From assembly GCF_000317085.1 (NCBI RefSeq), contig NC_019702.1:836394-900393 (forward strand): a stretch of 64,000 bases of DNA, given 5' to 3'. Shown piece by piece: positions 27,888 to 35,035 of this stretch. Made by a program: the position numbers and the translations under genes. Under the pieces are notes generated by a model that did not search any database, was not told the DNA's origin, and saw only the letters and a list, made by a program, of their open reading frames with translations. The DNA is from Synechococcus sp. PCC 7502 (GTDB taxonomy: Bacteria; Cyanobacteriota; Cyanobacteriia; Pseudanabaenales; Pseudanabaenaceae). The stretch's first letter is position 1; each line of letters starts with the position of its first letter.

Positions 27888-29675
27888 TTAATCAAGGCTG
27901 GCAGTATTTACCTCTGAAATTACATATTGCCAAAACTGTTGATGCAGTTTTTGATTGATCTGGCGATCACTTTTAATTTCTAAGACTTGAGTACCTTGAG
28001 TTTGTAAGGATTCTAATACAGCTTCTTGCAGGTGTTGCCAATTTTGAATCTTGACATAATCGCAGCCGTATGACTTGACAATGGGAGCAAAATCTAAGCC
28101 GTGGGCAGTACCAAAAAACTCCTCAAAGGGTGGATTAAATTTAGCAATAGGTAACATTTGAAAAATACCACCACCATCATTATTTAATAAAATTACAGTT
28201 AAATTAATTCCATATTTCTTCACTGCCATTAATCCATTGAGATCATGGTAAAAAGCTAAATCTCCACAAATTAAAATCATGGGGCGATCGCAACCCCAAG
28301 CGGCTCCTAAGGCTGAAGATAAAGTGCCATCAATACCATTAGCTCCCCGATTTACTAGGACTGGAATTGAGAGATCGCTATGGAAGAAACTATCTAAATC
28401 TCGAATTGCCGTACTATTAGCCACATATAAATATGTATATTCTGGCAACCATTGCGCTAACTCACTATAAACTTTGCCGTCAAATAAAGTATGAATTTTA
28501 CTTAAGAAATTATTAACAGCAGCTTTAGTAATTGATTCTATATTTGTAAATTTTTGCTGCCAACTTATTTGCTCATAATTAGGTGGTTGATAATTATTAG
28601 TTTTTAAATAATTAGTTACTTCCAAACAAAAATTAATTGGGTCAGCATTAATAATTTGTGCGAAGTTATGAGTCGGATCAGTATTTTTGCCATTACCAAT
28701 TATAATTTGTTGAGTAATTTGCTGAGTCTGATTTTGCAGCCAAAGTTGATACGCCTTCGATGTGGGCATGGCTCCAAACCTGATTACTAAGTCGGGAATA
28801 TGAGTCTGGGTAAATTGGGGCGATCGCAAAAAACTATCGTAGTGACTAATTACGCCATGCCGATTCATCCCCGTAGCTTCAGCCAAAAGAGGATAACCTG
28901 TAGCAATTGCTAAAGCTTTAACTGCTGCTTCAAATTTTGGTTTAATTTCTAAAGGAACATCATAAACTCCAACCACAATTATGCCTTTGGGATAGCTTTT
29001 AAGCTGGTCAGCAATTTGAGCGATCGCCGATTCAGATAAGATATTTTTCCCCTTAATTGTTTGAATGTGAGATTTCTGATTTAAGTTCTGATCTAATTGC
29101 AAAGGATAATCTGCGAAATTAGGAAGTAATGGATCGGCAAAGGCAAAATTGAGATGGACTGCCCCTGCTAGGGTAAACGATTCTCCTCTGGCAATAGATA
29201 CACTATGACTGATCAGCGATCGCAAGTAATTTAACTTAAACTCGCTAATCTCAGGAGTTCCCACCTCAAAAAAATAGCGAGTATGATTTCCATACATTTG
29301 GATTTGATCGATGGTTTGTCCTGCACCACAGTCCCTTAATTCCGGTGGGCGATCGGCTGTCATTACCACTAAGGGAATTTCACTATAGAATGCCTCGATA
29401 ATTGCTGGATAATAATTTGCAGCGGCTGTCCCAGAGGTGCAAACTAAAGCCACGGGTTGCTTGGTAACTTTGGCTAGACCCAAGGCAAAAAATCCTGCCG
29501 ATCGCTCATCAATATGTACTAATAGCTGTAAATCTTGATGAAATTCTCTGTAGTTGGCACAGGCTAAAACCAAAGGAGTGGAACGGGAACCTGGGGAAAT
29601 ACAAATTGTGCGTACGCCCGAGCGATAGAGTTCATCCACAACAATATTTGCCCAGATCGTATTGGGATTAGTCAT
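27888..29675 (-). CDS. menD: SEPHCHC synthase MenD (phylloquinone pathway)
   Basis: The 595-residue thiamine-diphosphate enzyme joins 2-oxoglutarate to isochorismate in the phylloquinone pathway. The start is NTIWANIVVDELYRSGVRTICISPGSRSTPL. The activating glutamate region is HIDERSAGFFALGLAKV. The ThDP-binding motif runs from CGDLAFYHDLNGL to NNDGGGIFQML (about 470-505). Phylloquinone is the A1 acceptor of photosystem I. ndbB at 19.9 kb belongs to the same pathway, but other men genes are not in the window. Confidence 0.96.
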   Translation of the reverse strand: MTNPNTIWANIVVDELYRSGVRTICISPGSRSTPLVLACANYREFHQDLQLLVHIDERSAGFFALGLAKVTKQPVALVCTSGTAAANYYPAIIEAFYSEIPLVVMTADRPPELRDCGAGQTIDQIQMYGNHTRYFFEVGTPEISEFKLNYLRSLISHSVSIARGESFTLAGAVHLNFAFADPLLPNFADYPLQLDQNLNQKSHIQTIKGKNILSESAIAQIADQLKSYPKGIIVVGVYDVPLEIKPKFEAAVKALAIATGYPLLAEATGMNRHGVISHYDSFLRSPQFTQTHIPDLVIRFGAMPTSKAYQLWLQNQTQQITQQIIIGNGKNTDPTHNFAQIINADPINFCLEVTNYLKTNNYQPPNYEQISWQQKFTNIESITKAAVNNFLSKIHTLFDGKVYSELAQWLPEYTYLYVANSTAIRDLDSFFHSDLSIPVLVNRGANGIDGTLSSALGAAWGCDRPMILICGDLAFYHDLNGLMAVKKYGINLTVILLNNDGGGIFQMLPIAKFNPPFEEFFGTAHGLDFAPIVKSYGCDYVKIQNWQHLQEAVLESLQTQGTQVLEIKSDRQINQKLHQQFWQYVISEVNTASLD

Positions 29676-29774
29676 AATTCAAATATGAGTATCCAGAATA
29701 ATCATTGTTTGGCATCTATTAGTAGTTTTAATTGTTCTCGGTTAATCATATTTGGCTACTAATTCAGATGTTTT

Positions 29775-30031
29775 TTAATATTCCAGTTCCTTAACTTTAA
29801 GAAGATCAACTCGACGTTTAAGCTCAGACTCTATCTCAAGTTCTAACACTTTATTGAAATCATCAGTTGCTGCTTGAAAATCTCCAAAAGAATTTTTCGC
29901 CTCGCCTCGATTTTTGTATGCCTGAGCAAATTTTGGATCGATTTCTATAGCTTTGATAAAATCAGCGATCGCCCCTTGATAGTCTTTAAGAAAGTATTTT
30001 GCTTTACCCCGATTATTATACGCAAGAGTAT
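29775..30031 (-). pseudogene. C-terminal fragment of a TPR protein, cut by an insertion sequence
   Basis: One minus-strand frame is open from the outer IS end at 30032 down to the TAA at 29777-29775. It reads LAYNNRGKAKYFLKDYQGAIADFIKAIEIDPKFAQAYKNRGEAKNSFGDFQAATDDF, two tetratricopeptide units, then a Glu/Leu-rich tail. The 5' part of the gene is missing at the IS junction. The repeats closely resemble those of the intact TPR gene at 45393-46208. Whether its lost N-terminus was the DUF4062 region on the other side of the IS is unclear: the two frames do not join without a shift. Confidence 0.75.
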
Positions 30032-30047
30032 AGAGCCTATTTGAGAT

Positions 30048-30110
30048 CTAATTTTGTGCAAGCCTTATGAGCATTAGCCTTAGGAAACAGAGGTTCAATT
30101 TCGTTTTAGC
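30048..30110 (-). pseudogene. Detached 3' end of the IS-B transposase orfB
   Basis: The minus strand here reads AKTKLNLCFLRLMLIRLAQN-stop. It corresponds to the C-terminus AKLNLCFIRLMLKEL of the related inner element (IS-A). It is separated from the rest of orfB (ending near 31557) by 1.45 kb of inserted IS200 and IS-A, which proves that the IS200 insertion happened inside IS-B. Confidence 0.75.
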
Positions 30111-30119
30111 AATGAATAA

Positions 30120-30139
30120 CCCCGCCGCAAGCGGCGGGG
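30120..30139. repeat. IS200 end hairpin (TnpA-side 3' end)
   Basis: CCCCGCCGC (30120-30128) pairs perfectly with GCGGCGGGG (30131-30139) around AA. Nine consecutive G:C pairs beside the tnpA stop (30148) match the imperfect-palindrome structure recognised by TnpA at IS200/IS605 ends. Confidence 0.7.
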
Positions 30140-30147
30140 TATCCAAC

Positions 30148-30377
30148 TTAAAAGAGTTCTAGCTGATTATTTATGTGTAAGCCTGTGTAATCTTTTCCTT
30201 GAGCTTCTACATACTTTTTAACTATTCCTTCGTTTCCATGCTTTCCAACTATACTTGCGTAATACCCGTCACTCCAAAATTCACCTCCCCACAATTTTTT
30301 CTTGACCCATGGGCATTTCTTAAATATTTCTCTTGCTGTTAGACTTTTGATCAGTCTTACCAATTTTGTAACGCTAT
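30148..30377 (-). pseudogene. tnpA: IS200 TnpA transposase, C-terminal part
   Basis: The frame reads YSVTKLVRLIKSLTAREIFKKCPWVKKKLWGGEFWSDGYYASIVGKHGNEGIVKKYVEAQGKDYTGLHINNQLELF. It contains the catalytic tyrosine region YVEAQGKDY of Y1 HUH transposases. The N-terminal part with the HUH motif lies at 31284-31499 on the other side of IS-A. The two parts join exactly at PTY|SVTK when IS-A is removed. Confidence 0.88.
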
Positions 30378-31283
30378 AGAGCCTGTTTCATATCTATTAT
30401 GAGCAAGATGTATGATGCTTAGAAAATGCTAAATCCATACTCAAGTAGCCTAACAGATAAAGAATGGGAAATTATAGAACCATTGCTCCCAAAGAAAAAG
30501 CAAACTAGACCACCAACTTGGACAAAAAGACAAATTTTAGACGGCATACTCTACCAACTTAAAAACGGTTGTAATTGGCGAGATATGCCCCGAGACTTAC
30601 CACCATTCTCTACAGTGTATCGATACTACAAGGAGTGGAAAGATACAGGTACATTTACTGCGATTATGGAAGCTTTGCATGCAACAGCCCGTGAACAGTC
30701 AAAAAAAATCAAAATGGACAACTTTAATCATCATTGACTCACAAGCAGTGAAAAATACTTGTAATGCAAGTATAGAATCCAAGGGCTTCTGCTCCTACAA
30801 AGCAACTAACGGGATCAAAAGACATTTAGCCGTTGACACTCTGGGATTTCCTTTCTTTACCTATTTAACAAGAGCAAATGTATCAGATGACCAAGGACTG
30901 ATTGAAATGTTAACGATTAACATTGATTACTTCAAATCGAAGCCAGATGACATTACCCTAACTACGATATTGCTGGATAGTGGTTATCATATCGAAAAAT
31001 TGACGACTGATTTACAGAAGGTTTATCCTGAGATTATGACTAAGATTAGGTTTGAAATTTCTCCTAAGGTATCAAAGCAACAGAAGGCAGAAAAGGTCTG
31101 TCTGGGTTTGTAGTTGTGCCGACAAGGTGGGTAATTGAAAGGTCAAATGCTTGGGTTGAAAGATGCAAAATCTTAGTTAAGAACTTTGAGAGAACTCTCG
31201 TTAATGCTACAGCTAAACTCAATCTTTGCTTTATTCGCTTGATGCTAAAAGAATTGCTACTCATGAGATATGAAACAGGCTCT
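30378..31283 (+). mobile_element. Inner IS5-family element (IS-A, IS427-like), 906 bp
   Basis: Perfect 18-bp terminal inverted repeats, AGAGCCTGTTTCATATCT at 30378-30395 and its complement at 31266-31283. It carries overlapping orfA and orfB on the plus strand. It sits inside the IS200 tnpA; removing it with a short AT duplication restores the reading frame of TnpA. Its termini resemble those of the outer IS-B (AGAGCCTATTTGA), so the two belong to one subgroup. Confidence 0.9.
30426..30737 (+). CDS. IS-A transposase orfA
   Basis: The 103-residue protein is the DUF4096-type N-terminal half of IS5/IS427 transposases (LTDKEWEIIEPLLPKKKQTRPPTWTKRQILDGILYQLKNGCNWRDMPRDLPPFSTVYRYYKEWKD). It overlaps orfB in the -1/+1 frame. 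An A8 run at 30701-30708 within the overlap is a plausible slippage site that would fuse the two, as described for this IS group. Confidence 0.88.
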   Translation: MLNPYSSSLTDKEWEIIEPLLPKKKQTRPPTWTKRQILDGILYQLKNGCNWRDMPRDLPPFSTVYRYYKEWKDTGTFTAIMEALHATAREQSKKIKMDNFNHH

Positions 31284-31298
31284 ATATGTCGGTACTGA
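30679..31298 (+). pseudogene. IS-A transposase orfB, DDE domain, frameshifted
   Basis: The first segment (30679-31113) carries the first catalytic Asp in LIIIDSQAVKNT and the second in ILLDSGYH. The third acidic region (VIERSNAWVERCKILVKNFERTL) lies in another frame (31116-31298) after a shift near 31084 in GCAGAAAAGGTCTG; in the restored frame the junction reads EKGLSGFVVVPTRWVIERSN. This extra frameshift, separate from the A8 slip site, probably inactivates this copy unless it is a sequencing error. Confidence 0.8.
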
Positions 31299-31499
31299 TT
31301 GAACAAGATAATGAACATGATCTTTATCTACTCCTATTTCTAAAAATTTAACCTCATATCGTTTCTCTATCTCTAAACAAACTTCTTTTAGTACCTGATC
31401 TACTTCTTGATCAAATACCGCCCTTCAATATTTTGCTGGAAATACAAGATGATATATCAATACACTTACGTTATGTTTTTTGTGTATATATTCACTCAT
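31284..31499 (-). pseudogene. tnpA: IS200 TnpA transposase, N-terminal part with an internal stop
   Basis: From the ATG at 31499 it reads MSEYIHKKHNVSVLIYHLVFPAKY, then a TGA at 31427-31425 where relatives have Arg, then RAVFDQEVDQVLKEVCLEIEKRYEVKFLEIGVDKDHVHYLVQSVPTY up to the IS-A junction. DHVH is the HUH-type metal motif of IS200 TnpA. Both the nonsense codon and the IS-A insertion inactivate it. Confidence 0.85.
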
Positions 31500-31519
31500 T
31501 CCTGAATGTTAATCGAAAG

Positions 31520-31535
31520 CCGCCCCAACGGGCGG
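31520..31535. repeat. IS200 end hairpin (tnpA start side)
   Basis: CCGCCC (31520-31525) pairs with GGGCGG (31530-31535) around CAAC, about 20 bases upstream of the tnpA start on the minus strand. It is the second subterminal hairpin expected for an IS200-type element. Confidence 0.65.
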
Positions 31536-31556
31536 GGAATTTACCCAAGAGATTAA

Positions 31557-32055
31557 AAAGAGTCCTCTCATAGTTCTTAACTAAGATTTTACATCTCTCA
31601 ACCCAAGCATTTGACCTTTCTACTATCCATCGCATCTTTAGGGGTACAAAGCCTGACTTACCTGCTGCTGTTTTTTCTGCCTTTGTTAGTTTAGGAGATT
31701 GCTCAGACTTAATCTTACTCATGATCTTTGGGTAGATTTTCTCTAGTTCCTCCATAGTCTTCTTAGGATGATAACCATCATCTACAAGTATTGTAATCTT
31801 GGGAATATTCATAGGCTTAGCTTTGAAGTAATCTATGTTTTCAGTAAACATTTCGATTAATCCTTGGTCATCAGTAACACTAGCTTTGGTGCAATGGGTA
31901 AAAAATGGAAATCCTAGGCTATCAACGGCTAAGTGTCTTTTAATCCCATTAATACATTTGTAAACACAAAATCCTTCAGCATTACAAGTATTCTTTGTTG
32001 CCTGAGAATCAACCATGATTAATGTTGTCCATATTCTTTCTTTTAGTCTGTACAC
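31557..32055 (-). pseudogene. IS-B transposase orfB, main part, truncated by IS200
   Basis: The frame holds the DDE domain: LIMVDSQATKNTCNAEGF, ITILVDDGYHPKKTMEE and MRWIVERSNAWVERCKILVKNYERTLFN. After this last residue the reading runs into IS200 sequence (LLGKFPARWGGF, the translated hairpin). Protein identity to IS-A orfB is clear but far from complete, so the two are different elements, not duplicates. Confidence 0.82.
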
Positions 32056-32298
32056 GCACCATGCTATGAAGTTTAATTACGCCTTCATTTCGCCATTGCT
32101 TGTAGTGCCAGAATACGGTTGAGTTGGTGGTAGATCTTTGGATAGGTCAATCCAATTACATCCATTCTTGAGTTGATATAAAACACCGTTAACAATTTCC
32201 CTTTTTGTCCAATTTGAAGGTCGGGTCTTCTTTCTCTCTGGTAACAGTGGCTCTATGATTTCCCATTCTTTACCTGTTAAGCTGCTTGTGTACTGCAT
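32041..32298 (-). pseudogene. IS-B transposase orfA, frameshifted
   Basis: MQYTSSLTGKEWEIIEPLLPERKKTRPSNWTKREIVNGVLYQLKNGCNWIDLSKDLPP is in one frame (32077-32298). The expected continuation NSTVFWHYKQWRNEGVIKLHSMVRVQTKRKNMDNINHG is in the neighbouring frame down to about 32020, so a shift occurs near 32130. The homologue of the A-run slip site is interrupted by G. Confidence 0.78.
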
Positions 32299-32339
32299 TT
32301 TAGCTCTATACTAACATTTATAGATGTCAAATAGGCTCT

Positions 32340-32454
32340 ATATAACCACCAAAATGAGCAGCTAATTCAGGAGACCTCAGAACCTTTTTAATTGTAACTA
32401 TCTCTTCATCTCTAGCGTCCTCCATGTCTTGGATACCAAATCGAGATTCGAGTA
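32340..32454 (-). pseudogene. Unidentified 38-codon coding remnant between two insertion sequences
   Basis: One minus-strand frame is open through the whole stretch and reads LLESRFGIQDMEDARDEEIVTIKKVLRSPELAAHFGGYI; the other two frames contain stops. The composition looks like real protein sequence, but I do not recognise the family. It is bounded by the IS982-like end at 32455 and the IS-B end at 32339, so both ends of its gene are missing here. It could belong to the DUF4062 gene or the TPR fragment, but the frames do not join directly. Confidence 0.45.
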
Positions 32455-33331
32455 AATAACCTAAGTTGCTACCCATAGATTAACGCTAAGAGCAAGGACA
32501 AAGAGCATAGCTTTAAGCTCAAATCCCTTAGCCGTGACAGCATGAATAGATTTAGGTAAAAGTTGGGATATTAAACTGCCAGTGGTTTCAATAACTTTGC
32601 GCTTATGGTGTTGAAGAAACTGAACATAACCAGCAAGAGGTCGAGTTGAGCTGCTTTTTCGCATAGCTGAGAGCTGGATATTTTCGGCTTCAAGCAACAA
32701 ATCCTCAACCTCATAATCGTTGTAAGCTCTATCTGCATAGACCACAGAGCCTTCAGGTAAATCAAATGGAAATACTCTCAAGCCCTTAACATCAGCAAAT
32801 GAACCATTAGTTAGAAAAAATTCCACAGGCTCTCCTGACTCCGTCACCATCAGATGAATTTTAATACCATAAAAGTATCTTCTCTTGCTGGCTTGATAGC
32901 CTCGATACTCTTGTTTGCCATCATAGATTTTTGACCTTGGAATGCGGATATTGGCACAGACAGGTATGGGAAAACTATCAATGCTGTAAACCCATTCCGT
33001 GTTTAGTTGTTTCCATGTTTGCCCCAACGCTTCAAACAATATCAACAGCATTTGCTCAACTCGATATAGTCTGCGGTTGATCTGATAAATATTTTCTTTC
33101 CCTCTCGTAATTTCTACAAAAATACATAGTGGCAACTATAGCGGTGGTCATTACTTCGCCATCACTCATTTCTTGTTGTCGATCACCACGATGATTCATT
33201 GCTCTTAGAATGTCATCGCATAAGCAATAAATCGCTATAATTTCATCATTCATTTTTCTTGCTGCTACTTGCATCTTTTCCTTTGTAGCAGATTTCTTTC
33301 CCTCAGCTATTAGGTAGCAACTTGGGTTATT
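32455..33331 (-). mobile_element. IS982-family element, 877 bp, degenerate
   Basis: Inverted repeats AATAACCTAAGTTGCTACC (32455-32473) and, on the other strand, AATAACCCAAGTTGCTACC (33331-33313) match at 18 of 19 bases. Between them lies an IS982-type transposase in two frames. No target duplication is obvious at the flanks. The element sits in the 3' part of a DUF4062-type gene, whose frame even reads through the IS end into the transposase start. Confidence 0.82.
32461..33274 (-). pseudogene. IS982-family transposase with deletion and frameshift
   Basis: The N-terminal part (33056-33274) has NDEIIAIYCLCDDILRAMNHRGDRQQEMSDGEVMTTAIVATMYF. The C-terminal part (from about 33090 down to 32461) has INRRLYRVEQMLLILFEALGQTWKQLNTEWVYSIDSFPIPVCANIRI, YGIKIHLMVTESGEPVEFFLTNGSFADVKGL, VVYADRAYNDYEVEDLL and LLPKSIHAVTAKGFELK, the DDE core of IS982. 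At the junction about a dozen residues between ERERKYLSDQ and INRRLYRV are missing and the frame changes. This indicates a small deletion rather than programmed frameshifting. Confidence 0.88.
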
Positions 33332-34085
33332 AAAATTAACAGTGCTTTGAGCATTTGCTAAAGTCTTTAAATCTATGATTGAAGAGGGAGATGTCTGAAC
33401 TGATTGAGTGTGTGGTCTAATCGCCTGTTCTGTGATTTTTGCTGCTTTCTTTTCTCTATCTACTTTAGCAATATCTTGAATAGATGTTGTAATGTGACGA
33501 TAAACTTTCTCTCTAAATTCTGAAATATCTGCATATTCATCTGTAAGATTTTTGAAATTCTGTTTGTATTGTTGAAGTTGATCATACTGTTGTTGATCAA
33601 CATTTGATAGTGAAACTGGTTTATCTGAAAAGTAAATAATACATCATTTTCCATTAGCAGTAGATCTTTCGATTTCTTCTATAGTGCCTGATTCTGCATC
33701 AAGAGTTGGAGTACCAATACGAGTCCAGAAAATGCCAATCAAAAGATCACAACTATCTACAAGTTGACGATTAATAGCTGTCTGTGCGCTCACTCCACTA
33801 TTTGGCGTAGCATCTGTTTCCCAGTCAGTAGGAAGCAAAACTATTGCCTTACTTTCAGCGTGGATTGAATTCCATCGAGCAATTTCTTCCCTGACTATCT
33901 TTCTTTCGTCTGTAACGTCTCTTGGACTGGCAATTAGAACTCGATATAACTTTGTTTCAATTGTGGCGTTGCAGATATAGGTATGAAATATACAAACCTA
34001 AGAAATTAAAGCTTATGCTGGATATTATTCCTAGCCTTTAAACAATATTTGGTTCATACTAAACTCTGCAACGCCCAATTGTCAT
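33332..34085 (-). pseudogene. DUF4062-type (TIR-like) gene broken by a MITE, a nonsense codon and IS982
   Basis: Removing the MITE restores ATG ACA ATT GAA from the start at 34085. The protein then reads MTIETKLYRVLIASPRDVTDERKIVREEIARWN, WETDATPNSG, NRQLVDSCDLLIGIFWTRIGTPT and ESGTIEEIERSTANGK. A TGA at 33646-33644 interrupts it where relatives read GK-x-x-IYFS. The same frame continues CIIYFSDKPVSLSNVDQQQYDQLQQYKQNFKN to 33332, where IS982 begins. DUF4062 is a nucleotide-handling or TIR-like domain often fused to effectors in signalling and defence proteins. The partner domain is lost here; it may have been TPR. Confidence 0.8.
33965..34075. mobile_element. 111-bp MITE with 11-bp inverted repeats
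   Basis: GGCGTTGCAGA at 33965-33975 and TCTGCAACGCC at 34065-34075 are perfect inverted ends, with imperfect pairing further in (TATGAA and TTCATA). The direct repeat CAATTGT flanks it at 33958-33964 and 34076-34082, a 7-bp target duplication. There is no coding capacity. Insertion put a TAG stop eight codons after the ATG of the DUF4062-type gene. Confidence 0.88.
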
Positions 34086-34175
34086 ATCCTGGGATTTAAG
34101 TTAGTAGCTTTTTATGCAGGATAGTTTTATGTGTATTCTATAGTTGTGCCTCTGTTATGATTTTAAGCCACAATT

Positions 34176-34832
34176 ATGGTTACACTTCCTTGGACAATTA
34201 ACCCAGCTCCACAAATCCAAGAAAAGCGGGTTACCCTTGATGGCATAACTTGGGAATCTTATCAACAAATTCTCCATGCCCTGCCCCAGAAACGCACTAG
34301 TCACCTTACGTATGATTGTGGAACTTTAGAAATTACCATGCCATTAGAAAGTCATGAATGGGCAAGTGAGCTAATCGGTTTATTCATTCGCATTCTGACA
34401 GTAGAGATGGGTTTAAAGCTTAAATCTCTAAGATCAACAACTATAAATCGTCAAGACCTTGATCGTGGAGCAGAACCAGACTGTGCCTACTATATTCAAA
34501 ATCAAGCCAAAGTTGCAGGAAAAACTATTGATTTTACCCAAGATCCACCACCTGATCTAGTTGTAGAAGTTGATATTACCCATACCGATATTGATAAAAA
34601 TCGCATTTATGCCAGTATGGGAGTACCTGAATTTTGGAGATATAACGGCAGAGAATTAAAGATTTATAAATTAGAGCAAAACACATATCTAGAATGCGAT
34701 CGCAGCCCTACATTTAATTGGATTGATAAAGAATATCTATATGGCTTTTTAGAGGATGCTCAAAAAGACGAAGTTGAGGCGGAAATTAAACTTCGCTCCT
34801 TTGTTCAACAAGTGCTAAAAAGTGATCGCTAG
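34176..34832 (+). CDS. Uma2 family putative endonuclease (DUF820)
   Basis: The 218-residue protein has the restriction-endonuclease-like core of Uma2 proteins: GAEPDCAYYIQNQAKV, then PPDLVVEVDITHTDIDKNRIYASMGVPEFWRYNGRELKIYKL. Here the D and E-x-D residues of a PD-(D/E)xK site can be seen. Uma2 genes are abundant in cyanobacteria; their biological role is unknown. It begins 90 bases from the divergent DUF4062-type start. It is probably an independent gene. Confidence 0.88.
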   Translation: MVTLPWTINPAPQIQEKRVTLDGITWESYQQILHALPQKRTSHLTYDCGTLEITMPLESHEWASELIGLFIRILTVEMGLKLKSLRSTTINRQDLDRGAEPDCAYYIQNQAKVAGKTIDFTQDPPPDLVVEVDITHTDIDKNRIYASMGVPEFWRYNGRELKIYKLEQNTYLECDRSPTFNWIDKEYLYGFLEDAQKDEVEAEIKLRSFVQQVLKSDR

Positions 34833-34881
34833 TTAGGGAATGCGATGGCGATCAGTTTAGTGGATACTTACCGAAAAAGTG

Positions 34882-35004
34882 ATCGCTAATTATGGTTTAG
34901 TCGTAGATAGCCTCAAAACTGCTGCTGATCTATCTAATCTATTTGCTCCAGAACATTTGGAACTAGTGAAGGATTACCATCCCACGGTGATTCCGTTAGA
35001 CTGA
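34882..35004 (+). pseudogene. hisD fragment (histidinol dehydrogenase remnant)
   Basis: The plus strand reads IANYGLVVDSLKTAADLSNLFAPEHLELVKDYHPTVIPLD-stop. The block LSNLFAPEHLELV is the conserved substrate-side motif of histidinol dehydrogenase. There is no start and the rest of a gene of about 430 codons is absent, so this is a leftover piece. A full copy is expected elsewhere since histidine synthesis is essential. Confidence 0.7.
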
Positions 35005-35035
35005 GGCTTCAAGACTTGTAAATTGCAAATGAATT

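Larger units (their letters stand above)
30111..31557 (-). mobile_element. IS200/IS605-family element inserted in IS-B and itself interrupted
   Basis: Boundaries are approximate, set by the break points of the IS-B orfB frame. Both ends have the subterminal hairpins typical of IS200: a perfect 9-bp stem at 30120-30139 and a 6-bp stem with CAAC loop at 31520-31535. It encodes only a TnpA, with no TnpB, on the minus strand. The tnpA is cut in two by the IS-A element at 30378-31283. Confidence 0.8.
30032..32339 (-). mobile_element. Outer IS5-family element (IS-B), interrupted by two further ISs
   Basis: Terminal inverted repeats AGAGCCTATTTGAGATCT (30032-30049) and its complement AGAGCCTATTTGACATCT (32339-32322) match at 17 of 18 positions. 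The transposase reads on the minus strand and is broken: orfA at 32041-32298, orfB from about 32055 to 31557, and the last 20 codons far away at 30048-30110 beyond an inserted IS200-type element. The flanks carry TA/TATA on both sides, in line with the short AT-rich target duplications of the IS427 group. It is the oldest layer of the nest. Confidence 0.85.

Noticed and set aside
33056-33135. Programmed frameshift in the IS982-type transposase
   Set aside because: About a dozen conserved residues are missing at the junction and no slippery sequence is present, so a deletion is more likely.
29775-34085. One original gene running DUF4062 - unknown segment - TPR across all insertions
   Set aside because: After removing the insertions the three fragments do not share one frame, and the IS982 flanks show no target duplication, so the join is not proven.
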